Of a stretch of 64,000 bases of DNA, positions 6,116 to 13,426 are shown one piece after another. Origin of the DNA: Paenibacillus phyllosphaerae (lineage in GTDB: Bacteria > Bacillota > Bacilli > Paenibacillales > Paenibacillaceae); the NCBI RefSeq assembly GCF_014192105.1, contig NZ_JACHXK010000022.1, positions 34,261 through 98,260 of the forward strand, written 5' to 3'. The notes under the pieces are model-generated. The model was given only the letters and a program-made list of their open reading frames with translations, did no database searches and was not told where the DNA came from. How positions within the stretch are numbered: position 1 is the stretch's first letter; each line of letters begins with the position of its first letter. The position numbers were made by a program, and so were the translations under genes.

Positions 6116-8539
6116 ATGTTTTTGCCTAAGAAGCTGCATTCCTTGCTCATTGCCGCACTAGTCGCTACGTCATTGACGATACCATCTGCCGCTTATGCGG
6201 AGACCGCTCAACCGCTGCCGCCTGCGCAGTCCCAATCCGAGGAGACGAAGACGCTCGCTGCACTGGGGCTGATCGACGGTACGACGGATGGCATGCTGGA
6301 GGACGAGACGCTCATTACGCGCGGACAAGCCGCCATCGTGCTTGATCGGGTGCTTCAGCTCGAGCCGCCTGCGGACCTGACCGGGTTCCTCGATGTGCCA
6401 GCCGGACATCCTGCAGCGGAAGCGGTCTATGCGCTGAAGGCGCAAGGCATCGTCAAAGGCGGCGCGGCCGCGGCGTTCCAGCCGGATGCAGCCTTAACCC
6501 GCGAGCAGCTGGCGTCGTTGTTCGTGCGCTCGCTGCAGCTCAGCGACAACGGCATTCAAGTGAAGTATACCGATGCCTCGGCTATCGCCGCGTATCATGT
6601 GGAGGATGCGGCACGGCTGAAGCAGCATTTTATTATAGACGGCACGGCATTCGAAGGGAAAAAGAAAGTTACGCATGCGGAATTCGGCCAACTGCTCTAC
6701 CGGGCGCTCAGCCTCGACATCTACGGGCAAGAGGGCGTACTGCCGATCGAGGATTTCATCCGCCAGCCGGCCCAATTCGGTTTCCAGAGCTCGCCGGATG
6801 GCAAAAGCACGGCGTTCCTCGCGCCATCCAACAATCGGCTGAACGTCTTCGTGAAGAAGAACGGCGAGAGCGAGGCGAAGCCGGTCACGAATGCGACCGA
6901 CCGGGATATTGTCGACTTCGCTTGGAAGTCGGACACGACGCTCATCTATGCGCAGGACAATGCCGGGGATGAGAACTATCACGTCTTCAGCATTAACGTC
7001 GATGGCACGGGCGCGCAGGATCTGACCCCGTACCCGAATACGCGGGCGATGGCGATCGATATGCTGGACAATCAGCCGGACGAAATTCTCATTGCGATGA
7101 ACAAGCGGGATGCGCGTTTCTTCGACGTCTACCGCCTCAATGTGAAGACGGGCGAGGCTGAACTCGTGGCGGAGAATCCGGGCACGATTACCGGCTGGAT
7201 GACGGACCATGACGGCAAGCTGCGGGTCGCGATCTCCTCGGACGGCAACGAATCGGTGCTGCTGTACCGCGATACGGAGGACCAAGAGTTCACCGAACTG
7301 CTTAAGGTAGGACTCGGCGATACGTTCATGCCGGCTATGTTCACTTATGACAATAAGCAGCTTTATGCGATGTCCGATATCGGCCGCGATAAGGCGGCGA
7401 TCGTGCAATTCGACCCGGCGACCAAACAGACGGTGAAGACGCTCTACGAGAATGCGGACGTCGACGTGCTGTCGTTCATTCCTTCCAAAGAAGATGGGAC
7501 AATCGCGGCGGCGCTCTATGAGACGGACAAACTCCAGTACCACTTCTTCGATGCGGAGCTGGAGAAGATGTACGCCAAGCTCAAGGAGCTCGTGCCGGGC
7601 ATGGAGATCTCGCTGCAAGAGATTAGCGAGAACGGCGACGTGATGTTCTTCGCTTACAGCGACAAGACGATGGGCGCCTATTATACGTATGATCCGAAGA
7701 CGCAGAAGGCAGAGCTGCTCGCCGATGTGGCGCCATGGATCGACGAGACGAAGATGGCGGATACGAAGCCGATTACGTTCAAAGCCAGAGACGGACTGGA
7801 GCTGCGCGGTTATCTGACGCTGCCCAAAGGCGCCGATCCGAAGGATCTGCCGCTTGTCGTCAACCCGCATGGCGGTCCGTGGGCACGCGACTCGTGGGGA
7901 TACAATCCGGAGGTTCAATTCTTGGCCAACCGCGGTTTCGCGGTGCTGCAGGTGAATTTCCGCGGCTCGACGGGCTACGGCAAGAAGTTCCTCGAGGCAG
8001 GCAACAAGCAGTGGGGCAAAGCGATGCAGAACGATTTGACCGATGGGGTCGAGTGGTTGGTGAAGGAAGGGGTCGTCGATGAGAAACGCGTCGCCATCTA
8101 TGGCGGTTCCTACGGCGGCTATGCCGCGCTCGCGGGTCTGACGTTCACGCCGGACGTGTATGCCGCAGGCGTCAGCTATGTCGGCCCGTCCAATCTGTTC
8201 ACGCTGCTCGATTCGCTGCCGCCATACTGGGAGTCGGAGCGGGAGAAGTTCTATACCCGCGTTGGCGATCCGGTAGAAGACAAGGCGCTGCTCGAAGAGA
8301 TCTCGCCGCTATTCCATGTCGATCAGATGACGGCGCCGCTGTTCGTCGTCCAAGGCGCGAACGATCCGCGCGTCAAGCAAGCCGAATCCGACCAGATCGT
8401 CGAAGCGCTGCAGGAGCGCGGCGTCGATGTGCCGTACATGCTGAAGCTTGATGAAGGGCATGGTTTTGCGAACATTGAGAATCAGCTGGACTTCTATTAT
8501 GCGCTGGAGAAATTCTTGTATCGGTATTTGATGAATTAG
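6116..8539 (+). CDS. Secreted SLH-domain S9 family peptidase (prolyl-oligopeptidase type)
   Basis: An 807-residue protein in three parts. A signal peptide (about 1-28, ending AAYAE) is followed by SLH-type repeats (about 35-200; for example FLDVPAGHPAAEAVYALKAQ and FQPDAALTREQLA), which would tether it to cell-wall polymer. The middle (about 210-550) is a beta-propeller with repeats such as YAQDNAGDENYHVFSIN. The C-terminal alpha/beta-hydrolase domain has GGSYGGY with Ser665, GANDPRV with Asp750 and EGHGF with His782, a complete triad. S9 enzymes cut short peptides after proline or other residues; here it should act outside the cell. Acylaminoacyl-peptidase or DPP-type specificity cannot be separated by eye. 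It starts at ATG after GGGGAGGAG and is followed by a terminator. Confidence 0.9.
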   Translation: MFLPKKLHSLLIAALVATSLTIPSAAYAETAQPLPPAQSQSEETKTLAALGLIDGTTDGMLEDETLITRGQAAIVLDRVLQLEPPADLTGFLDVPAGHPAAEAVYALKAQGIVKGGAAAAFQPDAALTREQLASLFVRSLQLSDNGIQVKYTDASAIAAYHVEDAARLKQHFIIDGTAFEGKKKVTHAEFGQLLYRALSLDIYGQEGVLPIEDFIRQPAQFGFQSSPDGKSTAFLAPSNNRLNVFVKKNGESEAKPVTNATDRDIVDFAWKSDTTLIYAQDNAGDENYHVFSINVDGTGAQDLTPYPNTRAMAIDMLDNQPDEILIAMNKRDARFFDVYRLNVKTGEAELVAENPGTITGWMTDHDGKLRVAISSDGNESVLLYRDTEDQEFTELLKVGLGDTFMPAMFTYDNKQLYAMSDIGRDKAAIVQFDPATKQTVKTLYENADVDVLSFIPSKEDGTIAAALYETDKLQYHFFDAELEKMYAKLKELVPGMEISLQEISENGDVMFFAYSDKTMGAYYTYDPKTQKAELLADVAPWIDETKMADTKPITFKARDGLELRGYLTLPKGADPKDLPLVVNPHGGPWARDSWGYNPEVQFLANRGFAVLQVNFRGSTGYGKKFLEAGNKQWGKAMQNDLTDGVEWLVKEGVVDEKRVAIYGGSYGGYAALAGLTFTPDVYAAGVSYVGPSNLFTLLDSLPPYWESEREKFYTRVGDPVEDKALLEEISPLFHVDQMTAPLFVVQGANDPRVKQAESDQIVEALQERGVDVPYMLKLDEGHGFANIENQLDFYYALEKFLYRYLMN

Positions 8540-8561
8540 GACGTTGAACGGGGAAAGGCCA

Positions 8562-8602
8562 GGCTGCCGTATGAGCGTAATGCTTCTGCGGCGGCTTTTT
8601 TG
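8562..8602 (+). terminator. Terminator of the S9 peptidase gene
   Basis: A stem pairing GGCTGCCGTA with TGCGGCGGCT (G-T pairs included), with an inner AGC/GCT extension, followed by TTTTTT. Confidence 0.8.
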
Positions 8603-8712
8603 CCATGTTATGGGAGGGTGAAACGGCCGCGTAGCTTGATTAACGAACCTTGGCATTGCATAACCTAAGACTGCCTAGCTATGCCTGAACTTAAGACTGA
8701 TGCCCGAGAAAA

Positions 8713-8746
8713 CCGCAAAAAAAATCCGCACCTTCCGGCGCGGATT
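8713..8746 (-). terminator. Terminator of the EamA transporter gene
   Basis: On the minus strand AATCCGC pairs with GCGGATT across an 11-base loop, followed by a run of eight T. Confidence 0.8.
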
Positions 8747-8754
8747 CCGTACGT

Positions 8755-9708
8755 TTATTTATAAGACAACGTTCTTGCTTGCGGACGCTGCTTGAACTTA
8801 TACAGCTCCGGCAGCGCGACGCCGAGCAGGACGAGGATGACGCCGCCCCATTGCAGCGCGCTCACATGCTCGTTCAGGACGAGCGAGGACAGCATGACGG
8901 CGACCGGAAGCTCGGAAGCGCCGAGAATGCTGGACATGCCGCCGCCGATATGCGGAACGCCAACGGCGAACAGGATCGGCGGGATGAAGGCGCCGAACAA
9001 ACCAAGCAGGAAGCCGAACATCATCAGTTGGCTGACAATCTCGCCGTTAAACAGATACGTCGGCGGGAACAGGACGAACACCAGGACAAGACCGCCGGTC
9101 AGCATCCATGCGCTGCGATACACCGGATTCGCTTCCGGCACGGCCTTGCCGCTGAATAGAATGAACAGCGAGTAGCTGACTGCGGCCAACAGACCGAACA
9201 GGATGCCCATCAGGTTGAAGCCGCCGGTACCTTGCTCCAGTACGCCCGCAGCGAGCAGCGTTCCGCCGAACAGCACGATCAGGGTAATGATCATGACGCC
9301 ATTCGGACGCTTGCGCTGGCTGGCTGCTTGAATAAGCACGCCGATCCAGGTGAACTGGAACAATAGAATAATGGCCAGCGAAGCCGGGATATAGCGCAGC
9401 GAGTGATAGTAGACCAATCCGGTAATCGCGGTAGGCATACCTGCTGCCATCAGCATCAGGCGGTGCTTCCACGTCAATGCAGCCGCTGTAGCGACTGTCG
9501 GGTTTGGATCGCCCGCTTGTGCCATCGCCTTGCGATTTTCCTTCCATTTGGTGAACCAAGCAAGTCCCCACGCGAGCAGGAAGCCGGTCAACAGCTGCGT
9601 ACCGACCACCTCACCCAACGTATAGCCTTGCCCGTATGCTTTCACGACGATCGTCGATAGAATACCGTAACTGACGGCACCTAGAAACACGGATAAAATG
9701 TACTTCAT
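8755..9708 (-). CDS. EamA/DMT superfamily transporter, ten-helix exporter type
   Basis: A 317-residue hydrophobic protein with about ten transmembrane helices in two EamA halves. The first half ends in SLRYIPASLAIILLFQFTWI and the second in the parallel SELPVAVMLSSLVLNEHVSA; the latter is the classic EamA signature. The family exports metabolites such as amino acids, nucleobases or sugars; the substrate is not evident from the protein. Its leader holds a consensus sigma-A promoter, a purine-riboswitch-like aptamer and an overlapping terminator. The arrangement predicts expression when the ligand is present, which suggests the ligand, or a compound near it, is the exported molecule (inference). 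ATG after AAGGAGGTTAGACAAG. Confidence 0.88.
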   Translation of the reverse strand: MKYILSVFLGAVSYGILSTIVVKAYGQGYTLGEVVGTQLLTGFLLAWGLAWFTKWKENRKAMAQAGDPNPTVATAAALTWKHRLMLMAAGMPTAITGLVYYHSLRYIPASLAIILLFQFTWIGVLIQAASQRKRPNGVMIITLIVLFGGTLLAAGVLEQGTGGFNLMGILFGLLAAVSYSLFILFSGKAVPEANPVYRSAWMLTGGLVLVFVLFPPTYLFNGEIVSQLMMFGFLLGLFGAFIPPILFAVGVPHIGGGMSSILGASELPVAVMLSSLVLNEHVSALQWGGVILVLLGVALPELYKFKQRPQARTLSYK

Positions 9709-9758
9709 ATCTTGTCTAACCTCCTTGTTCTCTTAAGTCCCCGCACAAAAAAGGCAAT

Positions 9759-9823
9759 AAAAAATCCTAACCACACTAGAGAATCTCCACTTGCTCTTGG
9801 CGATTCCATAGTCGTAGTTAGGA
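9759..9823 (-). terminator. Riboswitch expression platform: conditional terminator
   Basis: On the minus strand a multi-part helix forms: TCCTAAC/GTTAGGA, then TAC/GTG, ACTA/TAGT and GAATC/GATTC around a 16-base loop, followed by TTTTTT. Its 5' arm (9823-9812) is the same sequence that makes the P3 3' arm, J3/1 and P1 3' arm of the aptamer. The two folds exclude each other, so ligand binding should block termination (an ON switch, as in B. subtilis pbuE). Confidence 0.8.
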
Positions 9824-9884
9824 AGTTAAGGCTTCCCGTAGAAACCCTCACCCTTGCGGATTCTTCCGCTGTGAGGTTATACGA
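9812..9884 (-). promoter_or_regulatory. Purine-riboswitch-like aptamer with atypical P2 arm
   Basis: Minus-strand elements in purine-aptamer order: P1 TCGTA/TACGA; J1/2 TAA; P2 CCTCAC/GTGAGG; the invariant J2/3 GTTTCTAC; P3 GGGAAG/CTTCCT with loop CCTTAA (pbuE has CCTTAAA); J3/1 ending A-C with C at 9817 in the specificity position 74 (C for guanine, U for adenine in known members). Differences: P2 is longer, capped by a GCGGA-AGAA-TCCGC hairpin, so the usual L2 sequence for the L2-L3 kissing contact is absent; the C54-G72 pair at the P3 base appears to be C-A. The ligand could be guanine or a related compound. Confidence 0.65.
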
Positions 9885-9927
9885 TCCGTTATATGATTAT
9901 GATGTCCTTGCGCGAACAACAGGTCAA

Positions 9928-9956
9928 ATATTACATGACAGGTTAGATGCTGTCAA
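9928..9956 (-). promoter_or_regulatory. Consensus sigma-A promoter of the EamA leader
   Basis: On the minus strand a perfect TTGACA (9956-9951), a 17-base spacer and TAATAT (9933-9928). Transcription would begin near 9921, giving a leader of about 210 bases that contains the whole aptamer and terminator. Confidence 0.85.
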
Positions 9957-10141
9957 TAGGTTATGGCTGGCATCCGGAAGTCTGCTTGGCCCTGCCCTTA
10001 CCGCTGCAGCTAAGACAAAGGGCTTGTTTCAAGCAGGGGATCTCGCACGAACTGTCCCGGCTTCAAGCAGCAGAGGATGATGGGGGCAGCTCATTTCCTG
10101 TAGGATTAGGCTATAAATCGTCGAGAAGCACTCCTATGTAA

Positions 10142-10385
10142 CTATCGTTAATGTAGATGTTACTGAATTAATATAAATAGCTATAAAATCCTATTTATGT
10201 AAATAATTAAACCATGATATATTGTAAGCGGATACAACGCAGAGGTGCACATCTGCCGTGTCCGTTTGCAAAGGAGGGACGTTCCTAGGTGATTGGTCCG
10301 TGTTCATGATCTAAGATTGGGAATACGGCATTCACCGATAGCGATTACGCAACACTACACTACAATTCGGAAGGCTGGTGCTTTA
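10142..10385 (+). other. AT-rich leader of the pectate lyase gene with hairpin and minimal upstream ORF
   Basis: This stretch holds no ordinary gene. It begins AT-rich and then shows an imperfect hairpin (about 10230-10270, core GCAGA/TCTGC). Next comes a strong ribosome site AAAGGAGGG (10270-10278). At normal spacing this faces GTG at 10289, which opens a six-codon frame ending in TGA (10307-10309). An in-frame TTG at 10293 would give the lyase a 31-residue extension before its signal peptide, which I think unlikely. The leader may control pel expression, but no known riboswitch was recognised. The adjoining 9957-10141 shows no convincing gene on either strand. Confidence 0.35.
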
Positions 10386-11057
10386 ATGAAAAAGATCGCT
10401 TACCTCGCCTTATTATTCGGCTTAGTTACTGCCACTACTCAGGTTCACCCTGCTCCTGCCCATGCAGCTACGACCGTAAGCGCCACGATCGTCGTTCCTG
10501 CGGGCACGACGTATGACGGCAAAGGCGCTATCTTCGTCGCCAATCCGAGCACGTTGGGCGATGGCAGCCAAGCGGAAGGCCAGAAGCCGCTCTTCAAGCT
10601 GGAAGCGGGCGCAACGCTGAAGAACGTAATTATCGGGGCGCCTGGTGCCGATGGCGTCCACTGTTATGGCAACTGCAATATTACGAACGTAACCTGGCAG
10701 GACGTCGGTGAGGACGCCTTGACGCTGAAGGAGTCCGGCACGGTCAACATTACGGGCGGCGCTGCTTATAAGGCGTATGACAAGGTGTTCCAGATCAATG
10801 CCGCCGGCACGATCAATATTAAGAACTTCAAGGCCAATGATATCGGGAAGCTGGTCCGTCAGCTCGGCGGCTCGACGTACAAGGTGGTCATGACGGTCGA
10901 CAGCAGCGACATCTCGAATGTGAAGGACTCGATCCTGCGAACCGACAGCACCGTCAGCACGGGTAAAATCACGAATACGAGGTATTCGTCGGTGCCGACC
11001 CTCTTCAAGGGCTTCGCATCAGGCAAAACGAGCCAATCGGGCAACACGGCTTACTAA
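10386..11057 (+). CDS. Pectate lyase, polysaccharide lyase family 3
   Basis: A 223-residue secreted enzyme. The signal peptide is MKKIAYLALLFGLVTATTQV and ends near AHAA. The mature part has PL3 hallmarks in order: TIVVPAGTTYDGKG, LGDGSQAEGQKPLFKLEAGA, TLKNVIIGAPGADGVHCYGN and WQDVGEDALTLK. The conserved acidic residues and lysine in the last motif belong to the Ca-dependent beta-elimination site in this family. It cleaves de-esterified pectin (polygalacturonate) outside the cell, which fits a plant- or litter-associated life. The second Cys motif common in PL3 (RSCGNC-like) is replaced by VRQLGGS, so one disulfide is probably missing. The ATG at 10386 is chosen because it begins the signal peptide. 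A terminator follows. Confidence 0.9.
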   Translation: MKKIAYLALLFGLVTATTQVHPAPAHAATTVSATIVVPAGTTYDGKGAIFVANPSTLGDGSQAEGQKPLFKLEAGATLKNVIIGAPGADGVHCYGNCNITNVTWQDVGEDALTLKESGTVNITGGAAYKAYDKVFQINAAGTINIKNFKANDIGKLVRQLGGSTYKVVMTVDSSDISNVKDSILRTDSTVSTGKITNTRYSSVPTLFKGFASGKTSQSGNTAY

Positions 11058-11120
11058 AGAGCTTAGCGGCTCCAGGCGATAACCGGCACCAATCGAATCG
11101 TAGCAGTAAACCATACCAAG

Positions 11121-11161
11121 GCCGGGAAGCTTCTCTTCATGAGAAGGTTGCCCGGCTTTTT
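11121..11161 (+). terminator. Terminator of the pectate lyase gene
   Basis: A stem GCCGGG-AAGCTTCTC with GAGAAGGTT-GCCCGGC around TTCAT, followed by TTTTT. Confidence 0.9.
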
Positions 11162-11472
11162 CTGACGAACTCACAGATTAAAATGAGTTACTGAACAATG
11201 TGTCCTTTATACTGGGTGCAACAGTAGAACTTACCCGTAGGAAAAAGTTACCTAAGACTTAAGGTCCATGATTGGCGAAAAGAAATACTTGAAGACTATG
11301 ATGAAAATAAAAGTGACCCTAATTACCTACACTAAACCCCGTAAATGGTCACGAGTTGAGTGCTCTGAATTTAGGGATATTTGTCGGATTACGGGGAAAT
11401 AGGTCGCCGGGTAAGATGTAATCAAGATATCGGATCGGCGAGTAAGCCATACGAACTCCGCTGAATCTCGAT

Positions 11473-11563
11473 AAAGGCAAAACCGGCGAAAGCCGGTGAC
11501 GCAAAGCTACAGGGGCTAAGCCGCACATCGAGGCGGGACTTGCCAGCCAGCTGCCGAAAGATT
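11473..11563 (+). promoter_or_regulatory. c-di-GMP-I (GEMM-I) riboswitch aptamer
   Basis: Class features are seen in order: AAAGGCAAAACCGGC, the GAAA tetraloop closed by GCCGGT, the near-invariant GACGCAAAGCTAC, GGGGCTAA, and the 3' segment GCCAGCCAGCTGCCGAAAG, which matches the GGCAGC...GCCGA tetraloop-receptor side. AATCT before and AGATT after can form P1. The element ends 84 bases before the DUF192 gene at the head of the Tad locus. Downstream, GAGGGGAGTTC/GAACCCTCCTT can pair with one mismatch, but lacks a clear U run, so termination or translation control cannot be decided. The preceding 11162-11472 contains no gene that I can support; it should hold the promoter, which I could not fix. 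Confidence 0.92.
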
Positions 11564-11646
11564 GAGGGGAGTTCTTTTCTTTTGAACCCTCCTTTCGGGA
11601 CTACAAGGTGGGCTATTTGTCATGAGAAGAGAGGAACAGATCGACA

Positions 11647-12039
11647 ATGAAGCTGATCATTCAGGAGAGCGGCAAACTGCTTGGCGACAACATTGAATGC
11701 GCTTACACTTTCTATCGGCGATTGAAAGGCCTGATGGGGAAGACGTCGCTTCCGGACGGGTACGGGCTGCATATCCAGCCTTGCAAAGCCGTTCATACGT
11801 TCGGCATGAAGATGGACATCGACGTCTTGCATCTGGATGGGAAGCGCGTGGTCGTCGGCATCGAGCATCGGCTTCCTCCGCGTTCGGCAGGAACCGCGTT
11901 CAAAGGGACAAGCTCGGTCGTCGAACTTCCGGCCGGCACGCTTGCAGCAGCTGACGTCAAACCTGGACAGCTCGTCATTCTCGAACATGAGTCTCCTCGG
12001 ACAACAGCGCACCGTAGGTCAACCCCAACATTCCCTTGA
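11647..12039 (+). CDS. DUF192 family protein at head of Tad locus
   Basis: A 130-residue protein with the DUF192 pattern: RRLKGLMGKTSLPDGYGL, IQPCKAVHTFGMKMDIDVL, and a C-terminal ELPAGTLAAADVKPGQLV. DUF192 is a small beta fold of unknown role, usually exported in Gram-negatives; here no signal peptide is seen. It lies between the c-di-GMP riboswitch and the first pilin, with 12 bases to flp1, so it is co-transcribed and presumably belongs to the pilus system (inference). DUF192 genes beside tad genes occur in other bacteria. Ribosome site GAGAGGAAC before the ATG. Confidence 0.8.
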   Translation: MKLIIQESGKLLGDNIECAYTFYRRLKGLMGKTSLPDGYGLHIQPCKAVHTFGMKMDIDVLHLDGKRVVVGIEHRLPPRSAGTAFKGTSSVVELPAGTLAAADVKPGQLVILEHESPRTTAHRRSTPTFP

Positions 12040-12051
12040 GGAGGAAGCAAC

Positions 12052-12246
12052 ATGATGAACAAGATTCGCAAGTTCTGGAACGACGAGCAAGGCCAAGGGA
12101 TGACGGAGTACGGATTGGTGCTCGGCTTGATCGCAGTGGCGGTCGTCACCTCGCTGATCGCGCTTCGCGGCCATATTATCGGACTGTTCGACAATGCGGA
12201 AGATACGGTCAACCAGGGCGTAACCGAGATGGGCGCAACGCCGTAA
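12052..12246 (+). CDS. flp1: Flp-type IVb pilin, copy 1
   Basis: A 64-residue prepilin. The short basic leader MMNKIRKFWNDEQGQG is followed by the Flp motif in MTEYGLVLGLIAVAVV: Gly at the processing site, Glu and Tyr three and four residues later, then a hydrophobic helix. The prepilin peptidase (12914 gene) should cut after the Gly. The acidic tail (DNAEDTVNQGVTEMG) is exposed. Ribosome site GAGGAGG. The protein is identical to copy 2. Confidence 0.95.
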   Translation: MMNKIRKFWNDEQGQGMTEYGLVLGLIAVAVVTSLIALRGHIIGLFDNAEDTVNQGVTEMGATP

Positions 12247-12340
12247 TCCGCAGCTGGCCTTCCGATCGAGCAACACCTTTTCAACTGCACCGGTCTTGAG
12301 ACCAACCATGACACGAATCCAAACCTAGGGGGCAAACAAC

Positions 12341-12535
12341 ATGATGAACAAGATTCGCAAGTTCTGGAACGACGAGCAAGGCCAAGGGATGACGGAGTAC
12401 GGCTTGGTGCTCGGCTTGATCGCGGTGGCGGTCGTCACCTCGCTGATCGCGCTTCGCGGCCATATTATCGGACTGTTCGACAATGCGGAAGATACGGTCA
12501 ACCAGGGTGTAACCGAGATGGGCGCAACGCCATAA
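12341..12535 (+). CDS. flp2: Flp-type IVb pilin, copy 2
   Basis: Identical in protein sequence to copy 1 and nearly identical in DNA. It is preceded by CTAGGGGGCAAACAAC, shared with copy 3, as its ribosome site. It arose by tandem duplication of a pilin-plus-spacer unit of about 290 bases. Processing and assembly are as for copy 1. Confidence 0.95.
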   Translation: MMNKIRKFWNDEQGQGMTEYGLVLGLIAVAVVTSLIALRGHIIGLFDNAEDTVNQGVTEMGATP

Positions 12536-12632
12536 ACCGTAAGGCTCTGCCTTCCCGATAGAGGGACACCTTTCAACTGCACCGATCTTGAGACCAACCA
12601 TGACACGAATCCAGACCTAGGGGGCAAACAAC

Positions 12633-12827
12633 ATGATGAACAAGATTCGCAAGTTCTGGAACGACGAGCAAGGCCAAGGGATGACGGAGTACGGATTGGT
12701 GCTCGGCCTGATCGCCGTAGCCGTCGTGACGGCGCTGATCGCGCTTCGCGGCCACATCATCGGGCTGTTCGACAATGCAGAGGATACCGTGAATACGGGC
12801 GTCACGCAGATGGGCACCACGCCATAA
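12633..12827 (+). CDS. flp3: Flp-type IVb pilin, copy 3
   Basis: A 64-residue prepilin, the same as copies 1 and 2 through the processing site. It differs by Ser to Ala in the helix and by a changed tail (TVNTGVTQMGTTP instead of TVNQGVTEMGATP). The difference at the exposed end may give the fibre a minor variant subunit. A strong terminator follows, so most transcripts should stop after the pilins. Confidence 0.95.
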   Translation: MMNKIRKFWNDEQGQGMTEYGLVLGLIAVAVVTALIALRGHIIGLFDNAEDTVNTGVTQMGTTP

Positions 12828-12839
12828 CCAGCGAATTTC

Positions 12840-12880
12840 GAGAGGGGCCGTGCGTCCACGTGGCGTACGGCCCTTTCTCT
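12840..12880 (+). terminator. Attenuating terminator after the pilin genes
   Basis: GAGAGGGGCCGT pairs with ACGGCCCTTTCTC around a loop containing CCACGTGG, followed by a T-rich end. It lies 34 bases before tadV, with no new promoter obvious, and so probably sets pilin abundance above that of the assembly machinery. Confidence 0.75.
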
Positions 12881-12913
12881 AACCATCTAAAGACGAACGG
12901 AGGCATCTGAAAC

Positions 12914-13426
12914 ATGTGGATCAATGCGCTGCTGCTGGCTGTTCTGAGCATTTGCGTCGTTACCGATATCCGAAGCCGCAAAATCTACAATAACGTTATT
13001 CTCCCGGTGTTCGTACTGGCCGTCGTGTTTCAAACGGCGACAAGCGGGTGGGACGGCGCACTGCATGCGCTGGCGGGTTTGGCCGTTGGCTTCGCCATAT
13101 TGTTCATTCCTTACATGCTCGGAGGCATGGGGGCAGGCGATGTGAAGCTGCTCGCGCTGGTCGGTGCGCTGAAGGGCGTCGGATTCGTACTGGTCGCTTC
13201 CTTCTATATGGCGCTGGTCGGAGCCTTGATGGCGCTGCTGATCGTCTTATTCAAAAAAGGGTTCCGTGAACGCGTGCGATTCGTGCAGTATGTGGCCGTA
13301 TGCATCCGGTTTCGGCTCAAGCTGCCGCTGCAGGGCGCGTTTACGTCAGGCACTTACCCGTACGGAGTCGCCATCGCCGGCGGCTGCCTGTTCGGACTTA
13401 TGCTGAAGGGATGGGGAGCGGGATGA
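12914..13426 (+). CDS. tadV: Prepilin peptidase, A24 family (TadV/CpaA-like)
   Basis: A 170-residue polytopic membrane protease without the N-methyltransferase domain, as usual for TadV. The two catalytic aspartates are seen in VVTDIRSRKIYN (Asp18 region) and in GGMGAGDVKLLAL, the GxGD motif. It should cut the leaders of Flp1-3 and the TadE-like pseudopilins. It overlaps the next gene by ATGA (13423-13426), indicating coupling. Ribosome site GGAGGCATCTGAAAC before the ATG. Confidence 0.93.
   Translation: MWINALLLAVLSICVVTDIRSRKIYNNVILPVFVLAVVFQTATSGWDGALHALAGLAVGFAILFIPYMLGGMGAGDVKLLALVGALKGVGFVLVASFYMALVGALMALLIVLFKKGFRERVRFVQYVAVCIRFRLKLPLQGAFTSGTYPYGVAIAGGCLFGLMLKGWGAG

Larger units (their letters stand above)
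12052..12827 (+). repeat. Tandem triplication of a ~290-bp flp unit
   Basis: Starts are spaced 289 and 292 bases. The spacers share CAACTGCACCG, TCTTGAGACCAACCATGACA and CCTAGGGGGCAAACAAC. The duplications therefore included the intergenic ribosome site, and the spacer between copies 2 and 3 is as conserved as the genes. Confidence 0.95.

Noticed and set aside
6494..7918. 474-codon minus-strand ORF opposite the S9 peptidase
   Set aside because: Arg/His/Leu-rich shadow without any domain; the plus-strand gene has a full catalytic triad.
9712..10080. Plus-strand ORF of 122 codons
   Set aside because: It runs antisense through the promoter, aptamer and terminator of the EamA leader and has no protein-like features or ribosome site.
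11571..11605. Hairpin downstream of the c-di-GMP aptamer as an intrinsic terminator
   Set aside because: The stem has a mismatch and G-T pairs and no U run after it, so I did not list it as a terminator.
13300..13422. Upstream in-frame start for tadE
   Set aside because: It would overlap tadV deeply and bury the pseudopilin leader; the ATGA overlap at 13423 fits the operon.
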